This document shows, one piece after another, positions 30,971 through 42,260 of a DNA stretch of 64,000 nt. The position numbers and the translations under genes are program-made. The first letter of the stretch is position 1, and each line of letters begins with the position of its first letter. Below the pieces are notes generated by a model, which was given only the letters and a program-made list of their open reading frames with translations, did no database searches and had not been told where the DNA came from. Source of the DNA: Thinopyrum elongatum (lineage: Eukaryota > Streptophyta > Magnoliopsida > Poales > Poaceae); assembly GCA_011799875.1 (NCBI GenBank), contig CM022298.1, positions 190,300,423 through 190,364,422 on the forward strand, given 5' to 3'.

Positions 30971-32637
30971 TGAAAGGATCGAGAAGAGGTGTCTAGGGGG
31001 GGGGGGTGATTAGACCCTCAACAAGCAAAAGTAGCAGTTTTTAAGTTCTTCAAGTTGAGGTGGAGTTTTAGCACAAGTTTAAGCATTCACAATACAATTC
31101 AAGCAAGCATGACAAGAGTATGAACAACGGAAAGAGTAAAGCATGCCATTTGCAAGAAAGTAAAGGGATGGGATTGGAGTGTGCAAACTCAATGAAGACA
31201 CGGAGATTTTTGGCATGGTTCCGATAGGTGGTGCTATCGTACGTTCACATTGATGGAGACTTCAACCCATGAAGTGTAACGGCTGCGCGAGTCCATGGAG
31301 GGCTCCACCCACAAAGGGTCCACGAAGAAGCAACCTTGTCTATCCCACCATGGCCATCGCCCACGAAGGACTTGCCTCACTCGGGTAGATCTTCATGAAG
31401 TAGGATGATCTCCTTGCCCTTACAAACTCCTTGGTTCAACTCCACAATCTAGTCGGCGGCTCCCAAGTGACACCTAACCAATCTAGGAGACACCACTCTC
31501 CAAAAGGTAATAAATGGTGTGTTGATGATGAACTCCTTGCTCTTGTGCTTCAAATGATAGTATCCCCAACACTCAACTCTGTCTCACAGATTTGGCTATG
31601 GTGGAAAGATGGTTTGAGTGGAAAGCAACTTGGGGAAGGCTAGAGATCAAGATTCTTGTGGTAGCATTGGAATGTCTTGATCTCAACACATGAGTAGGTG
31701 GTTCTCTCTCAGAAAATGAGTAGTGGAAGTGTAGGCTCGTTCTGATGGCTCTCTCTTGAATAGAGAAGGGGGTGGAGGCGTATATATAGCATCCACACAA
31801 AATCCAACCATTACACACATTTGACCCAACTCGGTCAGACCGAATAGAAGAACTCGGTGAGACCGATTTAGTTCAAAATGTGAACGTTAGGATTCTCGGT
31901 GGGACCGACATGATCAACTCGGTGGGACTGATGTGCTAGGGTTAGGGCAAGACCTCATCTCGGTGTGACCAATTGCATGAACTCGGTGGGACCGATTTCA
32001 GCAAATGAGTTAAACAGAGAGTTGGTCAGGCAAACTCGGTGGGACCGATTGCATATTTCGGTGAGACCGAAATAATTACAACAGGCAACAGAGAGTTTGC
32101 ATTGCGAACTCGGTGGGACCGATCGCTCATTTCGGTAAGACCAAAACGTTAAGAAGGGAAACAGTGAGTTTGCATTGCCATCTTGGTGAGACCGAGATCC
32201 CGATCGGGGAGACCGAATTGATTAGGGTTTCTGGCAGTGGCTATGTCAAAGAAACTCGGTGGCGCCGGATAGATCAAATCGGGGGCCGAGTTTAACTTTA
32301 CGTTTAGGACATATTGGAAATGAGAAAGTGGTTGAGGGCTTTGGAGCATATCACTAAGCATTTCAAGCAAGTAGACCATTATGCAACACCTCATCCCCTT
32401 TAAATAGTTTTGGCTTTTCCTATGGACTCAATGTGATATTGGATCACTAAAATAGAAATGAAGAGTCTTGAGCTTTTGCCAATCTTTGTCCTTAGCATCT
32501 TGAAGGGGTTCCACATCCTCTTGTCCATGCCACGCCATTGTTGAACTTTCTGAAATATACTAGATGAAGATATTAGTCCAACACGAGATATGTTGACATT
32601 AATTACCAATATCACCCAGGGAGCACTTGTGCTTTTA
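30971..32637 (-). mobile_element. Copia 5' LTR (copy 3)
   Basis: The full-length LTR starts TGAAAGGATCGAG on plus and ends GTGCTTTTA, where the usual CA end has mutated to TA. It abuts the primer site on its left and Gypsy-B integrase (GGGACCAAG) on its right. A minus TATA box (CTATATATAC) lies near 31,778-31,790. The copies 14,185-15,853 and 17,119-28,471 are the same LTR. It contains the TCGGTGRGACCGA motif array at 31,830-32,290. Confidence 0.9.
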
Positions 32638-33447
32638 GGGACCAAGAAAAAGAAGTACTTACTGGATAAGGTCGATAAGTTCACTAAGTGGATTGAAGCA
32701 AAGCCGGTAACATCTGCAGATTCCGGACCAGTTGTTGACTTCATATCTAGTGTCGTACACCGTTACGGTGTTCCCCACAGCATAATCACAGATAATGGGT
32801 CTAATTTTACTGCCCAAGATGTTAAAGATTGGTGTGCTAAGATGGGCATAAAGCTCGATTACGGTTCGGTGTACCACCCGCAAACTAATGGGCAGGTAGA
32901 GTGAGTAAATGGACTAATTATGAGCGGCATAAAACCTCGAATAATCTGCTCACTCAAAGAATCAGATTGCCACCGGGTAGAGGAGTTGGACTCCGTGCTA
33001 TGGGGGCTGCACACCACTCCTAATCGGTCAATAGGATACACCCTGTTTTTTATGGCGTACGGCGCCGAAGCAGTCCTCCCATGTAATTTGATCCATGACG
33101 CACCTAGATTACGCATGTACAAAGAGAAGGAGGCTGAGCTGGATCGGCAGGACGACCTGGACGCCTTAGAAGGAGAGCGCGACATCACATGGGCACGCTC
33201 CACGTTTTATCAACATCAAGCATGGTGCTACAAGAATCGGGAGGTTCGGGCGAAGGCGTACAATGTGGGAGAGCTTGTCCTCTGCCTCCCCGAGAAGCAG
33301 AAGCACAAGCTTTCACCCAAGTGGGAGGGACCCTTCATTATAGATGAAGTACTCGCAAGAGGGGCATACCGCATGCGCAGACCGTGAGATAACCGCCTCG
33401 AACCCAACCCGTGGAACGCCGCTCGGCTTTGGCGTTTCTACGCCTAG
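32638..33447 (+). pseudogene. pol: Gypsy-B integrase core and C-terminus, copy 2
   Basis: It is nearly identical to 15,854-16,663, but the catalytic NGQVE is followed by TGA (32,902-32,904) where copy 1 has CGA (Arg). A second TGA (33,385-33,387) stands where copy 1 has TCA, so that one is not a C-to-T change. It continues to NPWNAARLWRFYA and TAG. This copy leads on into the rest of the Gypsy-B 3' region and so is the one in original context. Confidence 0.87.
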
Positions 33448-34477
33448 TCCGGCGTCGTCATCACCACTCCTCGTTTTCCTTCAATTTTATATCTTTCTTT
33501 GTTTTACTCTTGGAGCTTTAACCTCCCGACCTAGAGTTTGGATAAACCGTAACACGGTAGGTCGCCACTGTACACATCTTCGGATGTACTACCCAACCTT
33601 ACCTGGGGGCTTCTTTTAAAAAGGCCAGTTACAATATTCATCTCACAACCTCTTTTATGTTGTTTGAGCTAATGTCCTTCCCATATCTTTTAAGCCACTA
33701 TATGCACCTATTTGACTTAAGTCCTTTGCCAAGCTGGGTTGCCCAGCTCCTGTGTTTACCCCTACGTTTCCGATTGTTCGGCTAGGAAGTAAAGGGAGCA
33801 CCTCTGTGATTGATATGCCCGGGTAATCCGGATACGTACCTCAGACGGGTGAAGCCGAAAGCTAGCATTCTTACAGAAAATAATGGGTTGGCCTCAAGGG
33901 AAGTGAAAATAACCAGGCGCTAGCCACTAGCCCACTATTCTTGGTTCCTAAAAACCACGAACATCCGTGTATCACCGGCATCCGGACTCACGGCTTATGG
34001 TCAACATACCATACCCGAAGAAAGGAACCCTTGGAGGAACTATTTTCTTCGGAAGATGTTTCTTACGTTACAAAGTAATATAACATAGCTCGCTGCGCAA
34101 GTTCTGTCTGTTCGCACCAAATGGCCGGATTGCCTGGTTACTGGAAGTATTCCTTGTTCATCAGAGAAGATAGTACGGAACACTCACCGATCACTGGTCG
34201 GGGAGGCGGAAGCCGATGGCCGGTTAAGACAATGTTTTTACTGCGGATCAAGATGGCGCGATGTAAAGTACATGGATACATAGAATCACACACCCTACTC
34301 TTTGTCAACGCCATCTATCCAATTGTCCAAGGCACAATCTTGTTGAGAGTATCGAGCAGCAGGCATTACTTGGTCATATACTAAGCTAAGAGGTATTTCC
34401 TGCCGATCCGGCCCCACGGGTCCAACTCGAGCCATATGTTCAGGTTTGAGTTTGGTAAACCGGGTCTTTACCATTGC
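33448..34477 (+). other. Gypsy-B non-coding 3' region, copy 2 and continuation
   Basis: 33,448-33,905 matches copy 1 (16,664-17,121); 33,906-34,477 is unique in the window. No gene or repeat is recognised. The short open frame at 34,121-34,384 has no family features. Confidence 0.6.
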
Positions 34478-37002
34478 CTAGGCCTCGCACGCTCCTTCCA
34501 AGCAGGCCGATTTCTTCCATAATTCAAAGCGCCGCCTCGCCCCTTTAAAGCGGCGAGCCAGCTCAGCCATGCTCTCTGGCGGTACGTCCAGCAGCCATAA
34601 TGCCTTGACCATGCTTTTCATGGCCTTCCGGGCCCTCTCGTGCGTTTTGGTTAGTTCCTTCAAAAGGTTCCCACTAAAGGAACCGACCTCCTCTTCTGGC
34701 CGTCCTGTCAGGAGACCTAGCAAACAGGGGCAACATGATTTTTCAAAATTTGTGATCATCGACATACATGTAATATTGAATTCCTGACTTACCGAATATG
34801 CCACCATTTAGCTTCTGGTTCTCCTCCAAGGCTTGCGCCAACTGAGATTTTAAATTCTTGATTTCTTAGGCTTTCCGCTGATTTTTGCCTTGAGCTCATT
34901 CTTCTCCTCATGACTTCATGTCAGTACTCGTTTGCCAGCCTCCAAGTCCCTCTGCAACTGGCTCATGGATTCGGTTGCTGCAGGGACAACATGGTATCAA
35001 TATGCAGGAAACGCCATACAGTATTTAAGCATTCTAAAGCTTTTCCGCTTACCAGGAATTTTGCTGGTAGCTTTCTTGGCTGCTTCCAGTTCGGCTTCAG
35101 TATCGGCCAACTGTGTTCGGCTCAGCTCGAGATCTTCGGATAACTTGTTATTCTGTTCCCTCGCGGCCTGCAAAATCAAGATAATATAGATCCTTAACTC
35201 GGTCGTCCCGCCCAAATTAAGGCTTGCGGGCTACTAGGTTAGGGATTATTATATGCTCTTAAGCTATTTAAATCTCGCACCTGCATTTTGGCAGAAAAAA
35301 GACTTGCGATCCCTTCAAGCCTTGTTCGGGCCGCTCCAAGGTACGTGTCCACCAAATTAAATGCATTGAATTCCTGGTCGGTGAAGGCAGCATGATGTAA
35401 GGATTGCCTCCAGTGGCGGTGATTCATCACATTCTCAACTTCGGAATTGGTAACCGAGACGTTGTCTGGATCCTCTAGAAGTGCGCTTGGTGCTACATGC
35501 TCCGCATGGCTCCCAGCCTGCGCCAAAGACCTGGGATCGGAATTGTGCCTCGGTACACCCAGGGTATCTTCGGATTGACGCACGGTGTTTTTCTTCTGAA
35601 AGACCAAGGAAATGTCAAAAAATGGCAAGAATGACTCTCTCGACGGCTCCGAACACAGTATCTTTGAGCCAAGGGTGCGGTCGCCCCCGCCCCGACAGTG
35701 GCTTTTCGCTTGGATGCCCCATTACGGGCCAAGGCTGGCGTGCCCCGCACCCCTTCTGTCGATCGACATGCAGTGCGACGGCCCATGGGAGTAGAAGTCA
35801 TCACACTTGGGATGATCCGAGGCGCGACCTTGGTGCCGTCAAGGCTTTCCTGGTAAAAGACCCTGTCTTCAAAATAAATCGATGTCTCCGGATCATCGTG
35901 ATAGCCCGGATCATCCTCGCAGGAATGATTCTCCAGTTGAGGAGAGGGGCAGCTGATGGATTCAATCTGATGCCTCCAACTCTGTTTAAGGCGGAAAAGC
36001 ACCCGGTCAATGCTCGGACATAATCTCCGTGTCATACTACGAAGGGATAAAGCTTACCCATTCTGCCGGATTGTAGCCGGAATAGCCCTCTCGGGTTCCC
36101 GTTCGCGCGAAGTCTTCTTCCTCTCCTTTGAAGAGATCAACTAGTATTCTGGCTAGGGCTGCCAGATTGTCCGGCCCTTGTCGCTTGTAACGAGTGGCGT
36201 CGTTAGTGCCATTGTAACACCACAAGGGGTGCATCCTCTGCTAAAGGGGCTACACACACTGATTTATGGCGACGGCCATTGCGTCAGCCATAGTTAGCCT
36301 ACTATGGGCCAGCAACCGAACCTTGGTGGCCAGAAGGCGCACCTCCTCGCTATCTCCTTGGGAAGGGCTCTTAGGCCTCCAGTTGAATCGCTTCTTCAAT
36401 GGGGAAGCTGAATATTTGGGTAACCCCCTCCGGACTGGTTCGGATAGTGGGACGTCCTCGATATAGAACCATTCCAAAGTCCACTCTTCGGAATCCTTCT
36501 TTGGGGTCCCAATGGGATACCCTGTCCTAGCTATCCGCCACACTTCGGCTCTGTCTACTTCAAATATGGACCCTCTCCGGGTACGAGGTACGAGGCATAA
36601 ATATTTTCTCCACAAATCAAAATGGCCCTCGCAACTCAAGAATATCTCGCAAAGTTCCACGAAGCCAGAAATATGCAGTATGGATCCTGGGGAGAGGTTG
36701 TGGATCTGGACCCCGTAGAACTCCAATAAACCCGGCAGGAAACTGTGAATGGGAAAGCCTAGGCCTCATAGAAGGAAAGGCACGAAACATACCCTCTCTT
36801 CCTTGCTTGGAGCAGGGGAGCGCTCGGCGAGGGCTTGGCCATCGACAGAGATTAATCCAGCGCGGACGGGAACAAGATCCGCCGCGGGGAAATAACCTTG
36901 CATCTGTAGATTGCTTAGGCGAAGGTGTGAGACTGAGCAGCTCGTCCAATCACCAGGAAGAGGACCATGAGGGCGTGAAGATGAGCCTAGGATGTCGGCC
37001 AT
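34478..37002 (-). pseudogene. Gypsy-B opposite-strand gene, decayed, with introns
   Basis: On the minus strand, against pol, pieces appear in order. 37,002-36,766 (WTSCSVSHLRLSNLQMQGYF, FPAADLVPVRAGL) is followed by 36,726-36,250 (MEFYGVQIHNLSPGSILHIS, FVELCEIFLSCEGHFDLW) and 36,234-36,060 (MHPLWCYNGTNDATRYKRQG). Then come 35,590-35,285, 35,180-35,055 (coiled coil ELSRTQLADTEAELEAAKKA) and 34,730-34,478. The N-terminal pieces fit the 'putative gypsy type transposon' family found inside plant Gypsy elements, and the rest is helical. Stops, a frameshift near 36,770 and presumed introns separate the pieces. Function is unknown. Confidence 0.7.
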
Positions 37003-37403
37003 GGTGCCTAAAATTCCTCTAGTGTCGGTTTTTGTGGAGATGATGGGTCAGCCATCCCCTGCACCTTTGGATCTATAAATAAGCATTTCGTCCTAAAGCT
37101 GAAAGGATGGGTCTAAAAAAAGGTGGTATCTGGCCGTTCGCCTTCTTAAAAGGTGCACGACAGTCAAAGTTGGCCCTTGCCCCGAGGTGAGCATTAAACT
37201 CCAATGGCCCCACCGTGATCTAATGACGTCCTCAAACTCCAGATTGTTGAAGCTGGTCAGGCATGGGTGCGGAATTAACACAGTTCCAGATAGTATTCGG
37301 CAAGAGAACACTGCTCCGAACAATACAAGGAAGGGTGAAGAACTCACCTCGCAAGCCAAAGATTTGAAAAACACCAGATGGCAATCCCCAGCGTTGGAGG
37401 CCA
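37003..37403. other. Gypsy-B 3' leader of the opposite-strand gene; no other feature
   Basis: The stretch between the start of the opposite-strand gene and the polypurine tract contains GATCTATAAATAAGC at about 37,069. That is TATA-like on the plus strand only and is not placed to drive the minus-strand gene. Short open frames here lack family features. Confidence 0.4.
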
Positions 37404-37416
37404 GTTTGGGGGCTAC
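37404..37416 (+). other. Gypsy-B polypurine tract
   Basis: GTTTGGGGGCTAC directly precedes TGAGGGAGTCC of the 3' LTR. A G-rich tract at this place primes plus-strand DNA synthesis in LTR elements. Confidence 0.75.
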
Positions 37417-37892
37417 TGAGGGAGTCCTGGATTAAGGGGTCCTCGGGCTGCCGGCCCATTGCTTATGTGCCAGATTGATGGGCTACTATGGAGCCAAGCC
37501 AGAGCTCGGACCAGTGGCCGGATAGAAGATCTTCAGAGCCATGGTGTGCCCTCCAAGTCAATATTAGGCGTGATCTTTCCTTCATTATAACCGACCGTTT
37601 GTAACCCTAACCCGATCGGTGTCTATATAAATTGAAGGGTTTTTAGTATTTAGGGCTAGAGCAACATCCAATCCCTCCTCAACCTAGGGTTTAGCTCGCC
37701 TGATCTCGAGGTAGATCGACTCTGTAACCATACCATGCACATCAAATACAATCAAGCAGGACGTAGGGTTTGACCTCTTAGAGAGGGCCCAAACCTGGGT
37801 AAACACCATGTTCTTTGTCCCTTGTTCCCCATTGATCCTAGGTCCACAACTCGGGACCCCCTACCCGAGATCCGCCGGTTTTGACACCGACA
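37417..37892 (+). mobile_element. Gypsy-B 3' LTR
   Basis: TGAGGGAGTCCTGG...GACACCGACA aligns with 9,112-9,577. It is followed by CCAAC (37,893-37,897), the target duplication of TCAAC left of the 5' LTR. Confidence 0.9.
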
Positions 37893-37897
37893 CCAAC

Positions 37898-38880
37898 CCC
37901 GAGCAAGCCTCAGCCATCGCTGGTATGTCAGGTCGCGATGCCTGGGACAAGGCCAGGAGGTGAGGGACCCGAGGTCCGGTAAGAGCTCCTGAGGCGCGAT
38001 GCTCAGGAGGTCCCCCTTGATGCACAAGCGATTCACACGAGAGAAGAGGCACCCGCCTCGGACGAGATCACGAAAAGAAGGAACACTATCAAAAGATCAC
38101 CGAGCCACGCGAGGCGGTCAACTTAGCTCTTTGGGGTGCAGCACGGGTCGGCCGCAACTCATGGGAAGTTCTCGCGACGTGAGGACGCATCTCCTTGGAG
38201 TTGGGCTTCCTGTCTGTCTTCTATCTGCGATAGGTCAAGGCAGGCCCCGCGAGGGGTGCGTGAAAAATTGGTGCTCTCCGTGTCTTAACCAATGCCTTCA
38301 CGGTTAAATTGTGAATCTCCTCCCCATGCTTCCTCGCGAGGCTTGCCTCTCTTTTTCTAGTTTGCCAAAATGCTCTACGTTTTCAGGACCCGGCCCTCGA
38401 GCGAGGCTCAGCCGCCGCTGGTATGTCAGGTCACGATGCCTGGGACAAGGCCAGGGGGTGAGGGGCGCGAGGGCTAGTGAGAGCCCCCGAGGCGCGATGC
38501 TCTAGAGCCTCCCTTTCGACGTGCAAGCGACTTACGCAAAAAGGAAGTGACAGGCTTCACCAGGGTCATGGGGAGAAGGTATTTCAACCAGCAATTGTGC
38601 GCCGCGTGAAGTGGTTGCACTTAGCTTTTTGTGATCGGTGGCATAGGCCGGACCATCTCCTGCTTGAAGCTGGGCCTCCTGAGGTGATGCGAGGTGCTAT
38701 CCGTACGACATCCGAATGCCTGGCTCCTGAAGCCGCTGCATATTGACAGGTTACAAAGTATAGGGGGCGACATGCACTTGCTGACCTACTCGTGATCGTT
38801 CCGTGAGGAGACAAGGTACTAAGGACCTGGTGAGGTGACATGCACGGGGCCGGCCCACGAGTCAGAGCCCGATTGCTTAG
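37898..38880. repeat. Two diverged repeat units of about 490 bp in Gypsy-C
   Basis: Unit 1 (37,898 to about 38,388) and unit 2 (about 38,389-38,880) share CGCTGGTATGTCAGGTC, GATGCCTGGGACAAGGCCAG, GAGGCGCGATGCTC and later parts in the same order. The stub 8,989-9,111 resembles the end of unit 1, so at least part of a third unit existed. No gene is visible; 38,881-39,315 also shows none. Confidence 0.7.
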
Positions 38881-39315
38881 GTTTATCAGCGCTGCAGGGA
38901 TGGACCCGAGCACATGCGTCGTGCCAATAGCCCCCACTCATGGGACGGTCAAGAGGGGATCTGTGGGCGCACGGGGTCCCGAGGGGTGGCGCCTCCAAAT
39001 GTGACGCGGTACCAATCACAAAGTTTAGCAAGATTGATAAACTCATGAAAGCACAACCAGGTTTAGTACACAACCAAAAAATGATGGGGCTGCAGGGGCA
39101 GACCCTGACCAGCCTGAGGGTGACGCGGTCCTATGGACACCCTCAAATTGAACAAACAAAAAAGTCATATGGCAATCATGTTGCTGCAGTGGAAGCGTCG
39201 GGGCGCTCGGTGAAGCGTGTTGCGGAGGTTTGCCTCTCAGGGGCCGGCTGGCTCCTAAGGCCTTGGAGGCTCGCGAGGGACCGAAGCCTCGCGAGATGCC
39301 AACGCGAGCCACGCG

Positions 39316-39560
39316 AAATGCTGATAGGTGGCGCCCATGTTTAGCAAGCCGAAGGGCATGTGGACGTAGTTGGTGGCGATGCCCCTGCTCCGGCCGACGC
39401 GCGAAGGCCGGAAGACGTCCTGGGAGCTGGCCCTGTTGAGGCCCAGGATGTTAACGCACCGTGCAGCTCATTGCCCGCATCAGGGGCTGCAGCTGAGCTG
39501 GCGGGGCGCGCGGGGCGGCGCTTGCCACGCATGGCCCGAGCCTCCTACAGCTTGTGGATC
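39316..39560 (-). pseudogene. pol: Gypsy-C reverse transcriptase remnant with internal deletion
   Basis: Read on minus, a motif like LNRASSQDVFRPSRVG (RT DLNRACPKD.FPLPRI) is joined after a few residues to YVHMPFGLLNMGA (the RT MPFGL box). The DAYSGYHQI segment that should lie between them is missing. It is frameshifted relative to the gag-protease frame. Nothing like YxDD is found. Confidence 0.55.
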
Positions 39561-39675
39561 TCCTGGGTGATGAACTCTTGTGCTCCTAGCACCTGGCGTC
39601 GTCCTCCGTGTTTGCGGGGGTGCGCGTCGAAGCACTCTCCCAAGTGGTGCCCAAGAGCCTCCCTCGATACACTGG

Positions 39676-41400
39676 TCAGGTCAGGCGCTCTCCAGGTGGA
39701 AGCCCCCGAGCCTGCCCAGAGGGAGACGCCGGGCGCACCTTCTTATGCAGGAGGAGGGCAAGCCCCGGCGGCGAGCGCGGCACCCGAGGTGTCGCTGACT
39801 GGTGCTTTCTTCGTCTCAGGGTGGCCCTTGGGGAGGAGCTGCTTCTTCTTTGCGGGGCGGCCTCAGGAGGTGCAACATCGCCCTCGCCGTTGGAGTTTTC
39901 AGCCGCTACGGCCTGGTACGCATGCTCGAGGGAGCAAACCGCATATTTCTCATCGCAGGCGATAGTGATGACGCCGCTACACCTTGGCATCTTGAGGACA
40001 TTGTAGCCATGGTGGGTTTCCGCCATGAACTTGGCGAGGGTGGGGTATCCCAGGATGGCGTTGTACGGGAGGCCGATGTGGGCCACCTCGAAGTAAATGA
40101 GCTCAATGTGGTAGTTGTCGCGGGTGCCGAAGGTGACAGGGAGGCGCACCAACCCCAGGGGAGTGGTGGAGCCGTCGGTCACCCCTGAGAAAGGCCTGGT
40201 GGGCATCAGCTGGTCGTAGGGCACCTGGAGCATTTTGAAGGTTGCGATGGAGATCATGTTGAGGCCAGCACCCCCGTCGATGAGGGTCTTCGTGACAGAG
40301 ACATTGCTGATGGTGGGAGTGCACAGCATGGGGAGTGCGCCAGCCGTGGCCGAACACCTGAGGTGGTGCTTGGAGTCGAAGGTGATGGCGTATTGCGACC
40401 ACTTGAGGGGCCGCACAGCCTCAAGCCTCGAGAGGGGAGTGTTCACCTCGTGAGAGAACTGCTTGAAGAGGCGGTTGGATGCGGGAGCCGGAGCGCCACT
40501 GAGGATGCAGGCTATCACGCGAGGCTCCTGGTAGCCCCCAGCACCCTCATCTTGCTGGTTGTTGTCGTTCCTCCGGGGTGGCGGCAGCAGTGACAGAAGG
40601 CATGCGTTGCCCTGAGGGCGTGCCTCCTGAGGCTGGTCACACCAGGCGCTGTCACGAGGCTGGTCGGGCCATCCTTGGCGGGGGTTACCGTTGCGGTTGT
40701 CCCACCGGCCACCACCACAGCTGAAGCCACAGTCGTTGTAGTTGGGGCGACGGCCCAAGCGCTCGTCGCAGAGCGCCTTGAGCTCCCGACAATCGTCGTT
40801 GTTGTGAGTGCGTACATTGTGGGAGACACAGAACAGGCGGCCATCCTTGGCGGGCTCGTCGTGGTCGCGACCGCGTTTCTTCTCGGGCTCTACCACCAGC
40901 ACGGCAGGGCCCTTGCGCTTCACTTCCTTGGCCTTGGCCTTCTTATCGTTGGGCTCAACGTCTGGGTCGTTGTGGTTGAAGAGGCGGCCCTCCTCTACCC
41001 TGGCGCACTTATCGGCCATGTTGAACAGTTCCAGTGCCGTGCTCAGATCATCGTTGTTGGCGAGCTTTTCACACATCCTCACGTCCTTGACGCCATTGGT
41101 GAACGCCGAGATAATAGCTTCATCCGAGGCCCGCGGGATCTTGTGGCACACTTGGGTGAAGCGCTGAATGTACTTACGGAGGGTCTCGCTAGGGCGCTGC
41201 TTCGCACGCCGCAGGTCATTGATGGTGAGGGCGCGGTCGCGAGTGCCCTGGAAGTTGGCGATGAATTGCTTGCGGAGCTCATCCCACGAAGAGATTGACT
41301 CCTCGAGCAGGTTCATGAGCCAGGAGCGCGCGCCATCCTTGAGGGCCATGGGAAACCAGTTCACCATGACCTTGTCATAACCGTTCGCTGCCTCGATGCT
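39676..41400 (-). pseudogene. gag-pol: Gypsy-C Gag (capsid) and protease
   Basis: The open stretch of 563 codons ends at 39,676. The Gag core has NWFPMALKDGARSWLMNL, FIANFQGTRDRAL and KQRPSETLRKYIQRFTQV. A basic linker follows, then a single Cys/His-like zone (FCVSHNVRTHNNDDC). The protease has TLIDGGAGLNMISIATF and GLPYNAILGYPTLAKFMA. A TAG just upstream (about 41,413, between EFL and LYALSIEAANG) is one C-to-T change from CAG, so the frame once continued into the N-terminal part. The last about 70 residues are proline/arginine-rich and likely out of the original frame. Probable role: particle formation and precursor cleavage. Confidence 0.83.
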
Positions 41401-42240
41401 CAGCGCGTAGAGCTAGAGGAACTCCGTGGGGTTGGGGATGCCATCGTAGCGCGGGGCAGCTCCAGCTTGAACTTGACTGGCCAAACCACACAACGCAGCT
41501 CACGAGTGAAGGCCCGGCAGCCGGCGATGCTCGGGGGCGCGCCTTGTGCGTGGGCAGCGTGGTCTTGTCGCCCTGCTGCCGCGACCTCTTGGGCGACCTG
41601 GTCTAGGCGCTGTTGCTCGAGGGGCGCACGCGTGTCAAGCGGCGCTCGGTGAACGATCTGGCTGCTAGCCTTTTCTCGGGTGAGCAACAGGTGCTCCACG
41701 CGGTGGGTCACACAGCCACGCGTCGCGGCGGGGCCTGGCGTCGTCGCCGCGCAAGGGAGGAGGCGGAGGCACGCCGTGCGCCACGTCGGCAGCACGAGAT
41801 GGTAGAGGACGGAGCGAGTGGGAGGGTGCCGGTGCCTCAACCGCGGCGTTGACGAGCTCGGTGATGCGGCCAAGCCAGACGTCGTAGCCTTCGTTGGCCG
41901 GGCGGTAGCGCAGCAGCTCACGTACCATGAGCAGCGCAGCCTGTGCGTTCACCGACCCACGGCGGGCGTGGGAGGATGAAGCCATAGCTGGGGTGAGGGA
42001 AGGCGTGGCGGTGCGGCTGTCGGGCTGCACGGAAGGGTGCATGGAGGAATCCTGCTGCTCGTGGGCAGCGGGGTCAGTGGCAGCGTTGGCCACGGCCGAG
42101 GTGGAGTGGCGGCGGTCGCCACGGCCTGCAGGCTTCGTCTAGGCGACGCGAGATGCCCAGCGCTTGGCACGAACATGATGAGCGTCGGCCATGGAGATGG
42201 TGGAGCAGGGACCGGAGTGAAGCGGAAGAACCAAGGCACA
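41401..42240 (-). pseudogene. gag: Gypsy-C Gag N-terminal part
   Basis: A GC-rich segment between the primer site and the capsid part. Recognisable pieces are MASSSHARRGSVNAQAALLM and RELLRYRPANEGYDVWLGRI, then low-complexity arginine/proline residues. Several frame changes occur. Long opposite-strand open frames here follow from GC richness and are not called. Confidence 0.55.
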
Positions 42241-42260
42241 CCCCTACCTGGCACGCCAAA
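42241..42260 (-). other. Gypsy-C primer-binding site
   Basis: TTTGGCGTGCCAGGTAGGGG on minus, directly inside the LTR border at 42,261. It fixes the orientation. Confidence 0.75.

Larger units (their letters stand above)
9112..37892 (+). mobile_element. Gypsy-B: Ty3/Gypsy LTR retrotransposon hosting nested Copia and CACTA insertions
   Basis: Two LTRs starting TGAGGGAGTCCTGGATTAAG and ending GGTTTTGACAYCGACA lie at 9,112-9,577 and 37,417-37,892. Target duplications flank them: TCAAC (9,107-9,111) and CCAAC (37,893-37,897), with one mismatch. Inside are a primer-binding site, broken gag, protease, RT, RNase H and integrase on the plus strand, then a 3' region with an opposite-strand gene, then a polypurine tract. 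About 18 kb of the interior is later material: Copia pieces, CACTA-1 and a duplicated piece of Gypsy-B itself. Like Gypsy-A it has a second RNase H and an opposite-strand gene, so it is Tat-like by inference. Confidence 0.9.

Noticed and set aside
39360..41298. Several plus-strand open frames of 100-207 codons
   Set aside because: They lie opposite the Gypsy-C gag-protease frame, which has clear domain motifs; the plus frames have none.
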